Shown here piece by piece: positions 1 through 6,419 of a stretch of 12,678 bases of DNA (position 1 is the stretch's first letter; each line of letters starts with the position of its first letter). The translations under genes were made by a program, and so were the position numbers. This stretch comes from Planctomycetota bacterium (lineage in GTDB: Bacteria > Planctomycetota > Phycisphaerae > Sedimentisphaerales > Anaerohalosphaeraceae): contig DAOVVQ010000086.1 of assembly GCA_030637065.1 (NCBI GenBank), positions 1-12,678 of the forward strand, given 5' to 3'. Below the pieces are notes generated by a model. The model was not told the origin of the DNA. It did no database searches and saw only the letters and a program-made list of their open reading frames with translations.

Positions 1-794
1 CGCTGGCCGACGCGGACGCTGCACCGGCCATCCTGGGGCATTCGCCGCTCGGCGATGTCCATGCCAGCCATCACCTTGATACGCGAGATGACCAGCGGCA
101 GAACGTTTCGGTTAAGTGGCAGCGTGTCGTAGAGTATTCCGTCGACGCGGTAGCGGATCTGGATCTTCGTCTCGTAGGGGTGTATGTGGATATCGCTTGC
201 CCGCATTTGCAGGGCGCGAAACAGTATGTCGTTCACCAGCCGGATAACCGGCGGGCGATTTACAACGTCCAGCAGGTCGTCGGAGGAGGCGACCTCGTCG
301 ACGAGGCGATCGAGATTCTGTGCGTCCAGCTCCTCGGCCACTTCCTCGATGACCATGTTCTTCTGCTCGTAAGCGATATCGATCGCCGAGGTGATCGCCG
401 CCCGTGAGGCAAGGGCCGGCCTGACGGGCATCCCGACCATCTTCGAGACGTTGTCAACGATGTTCGTATCCAGCGGCTTTGCGATCGCAATGGTAAGCTC
501 AGCGCCATCGTCGTCCTTGCGAACGCCGATGAGGTAGTGGTGCTGGGCATAAGTGGCTGGGACAGACTCGATGAACTCGGCTGGGACGTCGCCGGAGGAG
601 ATTTCCGAGAGATACTCCATACCTAATGTCTCGGCAAAGAGCCGCAAAACCACATCTTCCGTAAAATCCGGCGAAGCCAACAGCAACTCGTCGCAGCGAC
701 GGGTATCTTCGGCGTTGTCCTGAAGATATTTCGACAGCGCATCGGCATTGATGATACCGGTTCGCTTGGCTGTTTGTATCAGCAGATTCTTCAT
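1..794 (-). CDS. gspE: Type II secretion / type IV pilus assembly ATPase GspE/PilB, N-terminal part (cut by window edge)
   Basis: Cytoplasmic hexameric ATPase that powers pseudopilus or pilus assembly in type II secretion or type IV pilus systems. The visible 264 residues start at an ATG (792-794 on the plus strand as cat) and run off the left edge. Residues about 1-145 match the T2SSE_N/MshEN-type N-terminal domain. From about 180 comes the start of the ATPase N-domain with the family signature ASDIHIHPYETK (199-210), then RYRVDGILYD and MAGMDIAERRMPQDGR. Walker A, Asp box, Walker B and His box would lie outside the window. One oddity is that the usual ASDIHIEP reads ASDIHIHP. It lies 69 bp downstream of the secretin gene on the same strand, so it is probably co-transcribed. 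The Shine-Dalgarno is weak (GAAG close to the ATG). Family assignment is secure; GspE rather than PilB is inferred from the secretin and GspC-like neighbours. Confidence 0.93.
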   Translation of the reverse strand, partial: MKNLLIQTAKRTGIINADALSKYLQDNAEDTRRCDELLLASPDFTEDVVLRLFAETLGMEYLSEISSGDVPAEFIESVPATYAQHHYLIGVRKDDDGAELTIAIAKPLDTNIVDNVSKMVGMPVRPALASRAAITSAIDIAYEQKNMVIEEVAEELDAQNLDRLVDEVASSDDLLDVVNRPPVIRLVNDILFRALQMRASDIHIHPYETKIQIRYRVDGILYDTLPLNRNVLPLVISRIKVMAGMDIAERRMPQDGRCSVRVGQ

Positions 795-863
795 TTTTCT
801 TCGGTTCCGGCTGTGCCGAATAAGCATTTTCGTGATAAAATATTCACGCGTTGCGTTATGGCG

Positions 864-3800
864 TTACTCCAGTTCTACCTCCACTACAACAGTGTCCTGG
901 CTATTGTTCTTATCTCGTAATTCCCTGATATAGTCATCGTCTTCGAGGATCGTAAGAGGATCAAGCACCTCCGGTTCAACTCCAGGCATTGTTTGGAGAT
1001 TCTGGAAAAGCCTCTCCTCTTCTTCAAAAGCCCGTCGCTTTTTCTGGGAGATGACCTCAATATCCGACTTTCCGCTTAGCTCATCGCCAGGCTGTATGAT
1101 ATTTGCCTTCACAAATACGTAAAGCTTGCTCTGCTCGTCAGATTCATCTATTCCCCTAAAGAGTGTTCCAATTAAAGGAATGTCTCCAAGAAGTGGAATC
1201 TTAGTAACTATTTTTGTCTGCGTCATTGTTTCTATCCCGCCAAGGATAATAGTCGCTCCGTCCGGAACAACTGCGTAGGTGCTGACGTTGCTGCTGACGG
1301 TATCGAGCGGCTTCGGTACAGTCTTGTCACCTATCGTGGCTGTCTTCTCGGCCCCGGTGACAAAGTCGGTTCGATCCAGCACAATATCCAGTTGCAGAAG
1401 CTTTTCGGATGCTATATGCGGTGTTATGGTAAGTGTAACTCCGGAAGAATAGTCTTTGAACTGGATGTCAGAAGCCGTTGAGATATTTCCTCCCTCACCA
1501 GTGATGACGTTTGTCTTCTCCTCAGCAACAAAAATCTTTTTCTCGGCCTTGATTTGGCCTTCCTGATTGTCTCTAACCAACAGAGACGGTCTTGCGAGTA
1601 TGCGACCGTAACTCTTCTTGTCCATGAGCTTGAGCAGTGCCTGAATGTGGTTGTCAGCGTAGAATGCCACACCGGAGCCGTTGGTTACGCTCGCCTCAGT
1701 GATGCGATTGCCTGGGAACGATTCAAGCAACCCGCTGACGCCTGTAATACCGGCTTTTGTCAACGATGTCATTGAACCGCCCTCCGCAAGGGTGGGAAAC
1801 TTGGAAACCATATCCAGATCAAAATTAAACTCATTGTCCTGGCTGATCTCAACTAACGTAACATCGAGGAGGACCTGCGGACGATATTCATCCAGCGTCG
1901 TGATAAGGGCACTGATCCACTGTTGATTCTTCTTGTTGGCAAAAACGATCAGAGAATAGGTTGCCACATCAGGAATAATCTTTATTCGTTCCTCTTCCTG
2001 TGAGACCGAGACTACAGGTTTCGACTGGACCTTAGAGTCTTTCGGTACTTCGGTAGTCGTTTCCCGGATAAGCTCGTTCAGGGTATCGGCCAGTTCTGCA
2101 GGGTCCTGGTTTTCAAGTGCATAGATGACATAAGGCGTTACCACTTCGTCGAGTTCCCTGTCGACGTGTGCTATGATCATGGCGATTGCGTCATGCTGGG
2201 CGGGGGTTGCCTTTACCAGCAGCGAGTTAGTTGCTTCCAGGATGGCGATCTGCGGCTGGTCTGCGGTTATATCCTCAGCGGCACCGGTTAGTCTGGGTGC
2301 GGTGCTGGCCGGTGTTCCGGGCTTGGCGGCAGGGACCGTGGGCCTGGCGGTCGAGGATGATGATGTTCGCCGCGCCGAAGTACTTTCAATGATTCCCAAT
2401 TCCCCGAGCGTATCCATGATCTCAGTGGTATCTACGAACTGGATTTCATATTCCCTTATGAGCCCCCGGTCCTCCTGTGCAACGTCGACATAAGAGATTA
2501 CCATCTTGATAGCCGAATGCTGCTCGCTGGTGGCGTTGACCAGCAGTGCATTCGAGTCCAGCCTGATTGATATCTGTGCGGCCTCCGTGGCCCCGGCCCC
2601 TCCGCTCGTTGGCGGCTTGGCTATCGTCGGGCGGGCGCTGCTGGTCCCTCCGCTGGCATTTACCTGGATCAGCCCCAGTTCCTTGAGGACGTTAACGACT
2701 TCGACGGCCTCGACAAAGTTGATTTTATATTCCATGACGCTCTTGAGGCCCTGCTGAGGAACGTCAAGGCTGTCGATCAGGTCGTTGAGGACATCGATAT
2801 CGTCTTTGATCCCGATCATTATGATCCGGTTCGTTCGGTCATCCGTGTCGACATACACGCCCTTTTTAACCGCTGTCGCTGGGGTCCTGCTTGGTGGAAC
2901 CGGAATGGGCTTCTTCGTCCTCGGGTCGATCCTTGTAACGGTGGGCGCTTTCGAGGCCGCGATGGTCACCTCTATCGTTCCGAGCTGCCTGGCGAGTATT
3001 TCGACCTTGCCGGCGAGCTTGCTGGCGATCATATACTCGAGCATCCTGGAGTGGAACTTGCGTTCCTCGCCGGCTACGTCGATCATATCGAGCAGTTGTT
3101 CGATCCTGTCCATGCGATAAGCGTAGTCGGTGACAACGAGTGTGCCGGTTTCGGGTATCGAATTAAAACCTTGTGCGCCCAGCTTCATTCTCGTAAGCAT
3201 GTTTTCCGCAGTGGCGGTTGCTATGTGCTCTAAGTGAAACACGCTGGTAACGATTACGTCACCGGGCCGGATGTCCTCGACGCTGGTTATGATGGTAGGG
3301 TCATAATTCTGGGCCTGTGAGGTGGGAAGGATCATGACAAGATTACCCCGGCGGACCATCACCAGGGCCTTGAATTTCAAAACCGATTCCAAAAGGGCGT
3401 AAACGTCCTTGACCTTTATCTTCCCATCGTGGATCTTGAGCATAACGTCGCCCTTGACGGTCGTAACGTCATAAACGTAGTTGAGCCCCAATTGCTTGCC
3501 GACCAGTTCGATCAGTGCCTGAACGGTAACCTTTTCCGGAAGTATCAGCACCGTCTCGAGTTCCTTTTCCGGATCCGCTATCATCTGTGCCATGTGTTCG
3601 TCATGCGAGATACGCGGCGGCCCTGGTTTGGCTTTAGCCGCAACCGGCTCTTCTTTGACAGGTTTAGCCGGTGTTTCCGCAATCGCCCTCGGTGGTTTTG
3701 GCTCTGGTATGGGCTTGCCTGCCTCACTCTGAGCCAGGGCCTGCAGCAACTTGCTGATATCCGCCTGATGGGCGCTTACCTCGGCCTGGTCTTCCGGCGA

Positions 3801-4982
3801 CAGGGTTGGCTCAGCGGCGGTTTCTTTTATGGGTGGAGCCTGCGGTTTCGTTTGTGTCGTCGGCGTCTGGATCGGCTTAGCGGCTGGCTTGGCTACCGCT
3901 GCAACAGGCCTGCGCGGCAGGGGGGTACTTGCCTGGCCGACTATTTCGGTTTTCGTCTCCGGGGCCTGTTTGACAGGCTCAATAACCGGTTTTCTAATCG
4001 GCTCGACAACTGGCTCAATAACCGGTTCAACAGGCGGCGCTGTCTCTATGGCAGCAGTCGGCGGTCGCGATGTTTCCTCCAGAGGTTTCGCCCCAGCCTC
4101 GGCAAGGGCGTCCAGAAGCTCATCTCCAAAGAAATCTTCCTGTGTCGGCAATTCCTGCGTCGGTTTTTTGGCGGTCATGGTCGGCTGCGTCTCGAAAACC
4201 ACCTTGCCGGCGACTGGCTTTTCCGTCTTATCCGGCCCGGTTGCCTCGTCCAGGAGGCCCATCACATCCATTATGTCCACCTCTGGCTTCTTCGGCTCGG
4301 CATCTACGGCCTTCGGCAACGGTGGTGTCACCCCAGCCTTAGTTGTGTCAATCGCCAACGGTTTCGGCTCAGGAATTATGGGTGTCTCGGTTGTTTCCGG
4401 CTTATCTTTCACAGCCTCCGGCTCATCTTTCGCGGCTCCCGGCTCTAACTTCTCAAGCGATTCGACGATTCTGTCAAGCAGATCGACGTTCGCAATCGCA
4501 ATGAGCCTGGAATCCTGAATGTCGACAAGGGCTACCGAGGTCATGGTGCTATCTGGAGTATCACGGAATGACAAGATGAAGATGTCGTCAATTTTATCCG
4601 GTATTTCGCTTATCTGGGGCAGTTCCTGCTTCTCCGAGGCAATCAGGATGGTTCTGATCTCCCTTTTTTCGGCTGAGTCGATGAAACGCAGTACGCTTGA
4701 CGTTTTTGTCAGGTCGGAGGGCTTATCAGACGTCACAATAAGGGCGTTCTGCGGCAGTTCATTGATGTCGGTTCCCAAATTCAAGGCTACGAGGTGCTTT
4801 TTCGCTTCCGAGTTGGAGATATGGGTGAATTTGTATACACGGCTGCGAAGAATGGCCTTCTCGCGAGAACCGTTCTCCTCCGCTGATAAAACATGTCCAA
4901 ATGCTGCAATAAACGTAACTGCGAGTACAAACAACCCTAAAAAGCGGTGTTTTCTGCGATAATAAACGGGTCCTGACTGCAT
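864..4982 (-). CDS. gspD: Giant GspD-like secretin with multiple N1-type modules
   Basis: Outer-membrane channel of a type II secretion (or type IV pilus) system. Numbering is from the ATG at 4982, chosen because GGAG sits 6 nt upstream; in-frame ATG 4994 and TTG 5048 are alternatives. Signal peptide about 9-33 (FLGLFVLAVTFIAAF), then an N1-like segment (about 48-178), a Pro/Glu/Lys-rich linker (about 180-470), an N0-like domain (about 476-553) and an N1 domain (about 576-636). Four further modules of about 90-100 residues follow (642-742, 746-838, 842-945, 948-1033), each split by a Pro/Ser/Thr-rich loop. The secretin core occupies about 1034-1297 and carries ARPSLLVRDNQEGQ, VPDGATIILGGI and KIPLLGDIPLIGTLFRG. 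An acidic 75-residue tail ends the protein. At 1372 aa it is about twice the usual GspD length (600-750). Placement between the GspC-like gene and gspE supports a T2SS role. Family identity is certain; the module count is approximate. Confidence 0.95.
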   Translation of the reverse strand: MQSGPVYYRRKHRFLGLFVLAVTFIAAFGHVLSAEENGSREKAILRSRVYKFTHISNSEAKKHLVALNLGTDINELPQNALIVTSDKPSDLTKTSSVLRFIDSAEKREIRTILIASEKQELPQISEIPDKIDDIFILSFRDTPDSTMTSVALVDIQDSRLIAIANVDLLDRIVESLEKLEPGAAKDEPEAVKDKPETTETPIIPEPKPLAIDTTKAGVTPPLPKAVDAEPKKPEVDIMDVMGLLDEATGPDKTEKPVAGKVVFETQPTMTAKKPTQELPTQEDFFGDELLDALAEAGAKPLEETSRPPTAAIETAPPVEPVIEPVVEPIRKPVIEPVKQAPETKTEIVGQASTPLPRRPVAAVAKPAAKPIQTPTTQTKPQAPPIKETAAEPTLSPEDQAEVSAHQADISKLLQALAQSEAGKPIPEPKPPRAIAETPAKPVKEEPVAAKAKPGPPRISHDEHMAQMIADPEKELETVLILPEKVTVQALIELVGKQLGLNYVYDVTTVKGDVMLKIHDGKIKVKDVYALLESVLKFKALVMVRRGNLVMILPTSQAQNYDPTIITSVEDIRPGDVIVTSVFHLEHIATATAENMLTRMKLGAQGFNSIPETGTLVVTDYAYRMDRIEQLLDMIDVAGEERKFHSRMLEYMIASKLAGKVEILARQLGTIEVTIAASKAPTVTRIDPRTKKPIPVPPSRTPATAVKKGVYVDTDDRTNRIIMIGIKDDIDVLNDLIDSLDVPQQGLKSVMEYKINFVEAVEVVNVLKELGLIQVNASGGTSSARPTIAKPPTSGGAGATEAAQISIRLDSNALLVNATSEQHSAIKMVISYVDVAQEDRGLIREYEIQFVDTTEIMDTLGELGIIESTSARRTSSSSTARPTVPAAKPGTPASTAPRLTGAAEDITADQPQIAILEATNSLLVKATPAQHDAIAMIIAHVDRELDEVVTPYVIYALENQDPAELADTLNELIRETTTEVPKDSKVQSKPVVSVSQEEERIKIIPDVATYSLIVFANKKNQQWISALITTLDEYRPQVLLDVTLVEISQDNEFNFDLDMVSKFPTLAEGGSMTSLTKAGITGVSGLLESFPGNRITEASVTNGSGVAFYADNHIQALLKLMDKKSYGRILARPSLLVRDNQEGQIKAEKKIFVAEEKTNVITGEGGNISTASDIQFKDYSSGVTLTITPHIASEKLLQLDIVLDRTDFVTGAEKTATIGDKTVPKPLDTVSSNVSTYAVVPDGATIILGGIETMTQTKIVTKIPLLGDIPLIGTLFRGIDESDEQSKLYVFVKANIIQPGDELSGKSDIEVISQKKRRAFEEEERLFQNLQTMPGVEPEVLDPLTILEDDDYIRELRDKNNSQDTVVVEVELE
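3976..4027 (-). repeat. Direct repeat in secretin linker (16-bp unit, 36-bp period)
   Basis: GGCTCAATAACCGGTT occurs exactly at 3976-3991 and again at 4012-4027, with a diverged copy between them. On the coding strand it encodes overlapping EPVIEP-type hexapeptides (EPVIEPVVEP then KPVIEPV) in the Pro/Glu-rich linker of the secretin. The 12-codon period keeps frame, so this is a coding repeat likely to vary in copy number without frameshift. Confidence 0.8.
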
Positions 4983-5069
4983 ATTCTGCTCCATATTCGT
5001 TGTTAACTGCTCCGAAGACAACGTCGCTGACTCTCCGAAAACAAACAAGTGCCGGAAAATCAGGTTGCA

Positions 5070-5098
5070 CCGCCTTATTTATCGGATATATAAGGCGG
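5070..5098 (-). promoter_or_regulatory. Perfect 9-bp inverted repeat in the secretin leader
   Basis: CCGCCTTAT (5070-5078) and ATAAGGCGG (5090-5098) are exact reverse complements around an 11-nt AT-rich loop. The element lies about 90 nt before the secretin ATG, downstream of the predicted promoter, so it would form a stem in the leader RNA. No T run follows it in the gene direction, which argues against an intrinsic terminator. It could instead be an operator over a second promoter, since the minus strand here reads TTATATAT. The function is unknown. Confidence 0.45.
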
Positions 5099-5148
5099 GA
5101 ACTGCTCATTTTTTGCGAAGTTTGTTGCTAACGCAACTGCTGCGCATC

Positions 5149-5178
5149 ACCATACTTATGAGACAGGCCAGATGGCAA
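5149..5178 (-). promoter_or_regulatory. Candidate sigma70-like promoter for gspD-gspE
   Basis: On the minus strand, TTGCCA (5173-5178) is followed after 18 nt by TATGGT (5149-5154): 5/6 and 4/6 matches to the consensus. It sits just after a terminator-like hairpin and would give a leader of about 160 nt before the secretin. The match is modest and was found by eye. Confidence 0.3.
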
Positions 5179-5199
5179 AAGGTTCCCCCTTGCCGCCCT

Positions 5200-5223
5200 A
5201 AAAAAAGACATTCCCCCAATGTC
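5200..5223 (-). terminator. Probable intrinsic terminator after the GspC-like gene
   Basis: Read on the minus strand, GACATT-GGGGG-AATGTC forms a 6-bp stem with a 5-nt loop and is followed directly by seven T residues. It starts about 98 nt after the stop codon of the GspC-like gene. The stem has only two G-C pairs, so termination may be partial. Its position before a candidate promoter and a separate cistron fits a transcription-unit boundary. Confidence 0.45.
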
Positions 5224-5247
5224 AGTTCAGGTGGTTCCCTCTGAAAG

Positions 5248-5276
5248 AAAACACAAGCCAAAAACACAGGCCAAAA
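5248..5276. repeat. Short tandem direct repeat, 13-bp period
   Basis: AAAACACAAGCCAAAA (5248-5263) and AAAACACAGGCCAAAA (5261-5276) overlap and differ at one base. They lie in the 339-bp space between the GspC-like gene and the secretin, 46 bp beyond the former. A perfect 10-bp palindrome, TCAGTACTGA, lies next to them at 5285-5294. Helical-turn-like spacing makes a protein binding site possible, but nothing identifies a regulator. Confidence 0.4.
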
Positions 5277-5321
5277 GTGGTATATCAGTACTGACAAACG
5301 CCTTCGTCGGGGCCGACTCTA

Positions 5322-6317
5322 TTACTCCTTGGCAGGTTCATTATCCAGGCTCGTGCGTTCTTCTTTGAGCATTTCGAGCAATTGGTTCCAGGTTTCTTGT
5401 TCTTTTGCGATTTCTTCGGCAGTTCGGGCCCCGGAAGGACCGGATTCGGCCATGATTTTCTTTATGCCCTCGATATTCTCGTCAACCACATTTTTTCTTT
5501 CCTGCGGCGTTGGCTGAGGTGGCTTGACCGTTGCAGGTCTCCTGATAGGGGGCATGGGCACCCTGACGGTTGGCAGGCTCGGTCTCGTGTAGGTCCGCTG
5601 CGCAGGGACGGGTGGTCGCGTCAGCGTCGATCTTGTTGCTGTCGGGATTCTGCCGGGGGTACGCGACGGGGTCGGCTTCCTTGATGTCACCGTTGGCAGA
5701 GCTCTCACAGGCGGAGAACTCGATGTTGGTGGGATGTATTTGGTGTTTCCGTCGGACTTGAGCAGTGATACGACCTTGGGCATAACCACATCAACGTTGC
5801 TGTTATGCTGCCCATTTTTGAACATAACGATTGAGCCGTCTTTTATCTCATTTATCGTTAAGTGCCCCACTTTATCGCCCTGTCGATACCATTTCTGCCC
5901 TTCCGCAGCCATTTCCAGCAATGCCAGCGATTTTTCGGGACTGCTGTCATAGCGACATGTTGCAATAACCTTGAAGGTGGTGTTTATGTTTGTGGCCTTG
6001 GGAATCGGTATCGCGGCATTCCTGGCAACGGGCTTTGTGGGTGCAGTTTTGGGTTTAACGGGTGTTTTCGGCTTGGGCGGCGGTGGCGGGTTGATTCTCA
6101 GGGCGAAGAGCTTTGCCTCCCTGACCAGCGGTGAAATCTTGTCCTTCGGGGCCACTATTGCCTTGGCTGTCTTCCGGAATTCATCGATGAAACCGGGCCC
6201 ATCGAGAAAGCTTTCAACGGTTAAATCGCCCTTGAGGCCGTATAAACCCACAAAAACAGCCGCCCCCAATGCCGCGATCAAGGCCAGCACACTCGTTATT
6301 TTTAATGTTCGTATCAT
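5322..6317 (-). CDS. Bitopic Pro-rich protein with GspC/PilP-like HR domain; candidate divergent GspC
   Basis: 331 residues. One membrane helix at about 8-28 (LALIAALGAAVFVGLYGL) with a short cytoplasmic N-terminus is the GspC topology. After a juxtamembrane helix-rich stretch comes a Pro/Lys linker (76-108), then a compact domain (about 113-182). That domain follows the GspC homology-region pattern: FKVIATCRYD, SLALLEMAAEGQKWYRQGD, then LTINEIKDGSIVMFKNG. This is a short beta strand, a conserved Y-x-x-GD turn, and an I..I..d.V.. strand. The protein continues with an Arg/Pro-rich region (about 195-272) and a charged C-terminal helix (273-331); no PDZ domain is seen. In known systems the HR domain binds secretin N0 and couples the inner-membrane platform to the channel. 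The gene directly precedes the secretin, which supports this reading. Function is inferred from topology and motif pattern, not from strong identity; a PilP-like protein is the alternative. Confidence 0.6.
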   Translation of the reverse strand: MIRTLKITSVLALIAALGAAVFVGLYGLKGDLTVESFLDGPGFIDEFRKTAKAIVAPKDKISPLVREAKLFALRINPPPPPKPKTPVKPKTAPTKPVARNAAIPIPKATNINTTFKVIATCRYDSSPEKSLALLEMAAEGQKWYRQGDKVGHLTINEIKDGSIVMFKNGQHNSNVDVVMPKVVSLLKSDGNTKYIPPTSSSPPVRALPTVTSRKPTPSRTPGRIPTATRSTLTRPPVPAQRTYTRPSLPTVRVPMPPIRRPATVKPPQPTPQERKNVVDENIEGIKKIMAESGPSGARTAEEIAKEQETWNQLLEMLKEERTSLDNEPAKE

Positions 6318-6419
6318 GTTGGACCCGCAAACGATAAATAGTCGTCAATAATATGACGCGCCATTACAAGTATCGGAATACCTACGCTTGTTACTTAACC
6401 AGGTTCGCCTTGTGACACC

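Larger units (their letters stand above)
4983..5321. other. Non-coding region between GspC-like gene and secretin
   Basis: A 339-bp gap inside an otherwise tight minus-strand block. It contains a palindrome (5285-5294), a 13-bp tandem repeat, the terminator-like stem-loop, a candidate promoter, the 9-bp inverted repeat, and the secretin ribosome binding site. A 63-codon open frame within it (5106-5297, minus) has no family resemblance or credible start context and is not called as a gene. Confidence 0.7.

Noticed and set aside
795..863. Small inverted repeat (CGTGA/TCACG) between secretin and gspE as a terminator
   Set aside because: Only a 5-bp stem with no T run after it; the two genes are most likely one transcript.
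3429..4518. Long plus-strand open frames (339 and 229 codons) opposite the secretin linker
   Set aside because: They mirror the Pro/Glu/Thr-rich linker on the other strand, giving low-complexity Arg/Leu/Phe- or Ser/Gly-rich peptides with no recognisable domain. The minus-strand secretin frame is clearly the coding one.
864..5048. Secretin start at TTG 5048
   Set aside because: It would put 22 extra residues ahead of the signal peptide. ATG 4982 has GGAG at 6 nt and begins a normal signal sequence.
5106..5297. 63-codon minus-strand open frame in the gap before the secretin
   Set aside because: No plausible ribosome binding site or homology; it spans the terminator-like stem-loop and candidate promoter, so it is better read as non-coding.
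6318..6419. Possible promoter or hairpin between cytochrome and GspC-like genes (CGTCA-TATTAT-TGACG)
   Set aside because: Five-bp stem, no suitable -35 partner at 16-18 nt and no T run; not supported as a separate signal.
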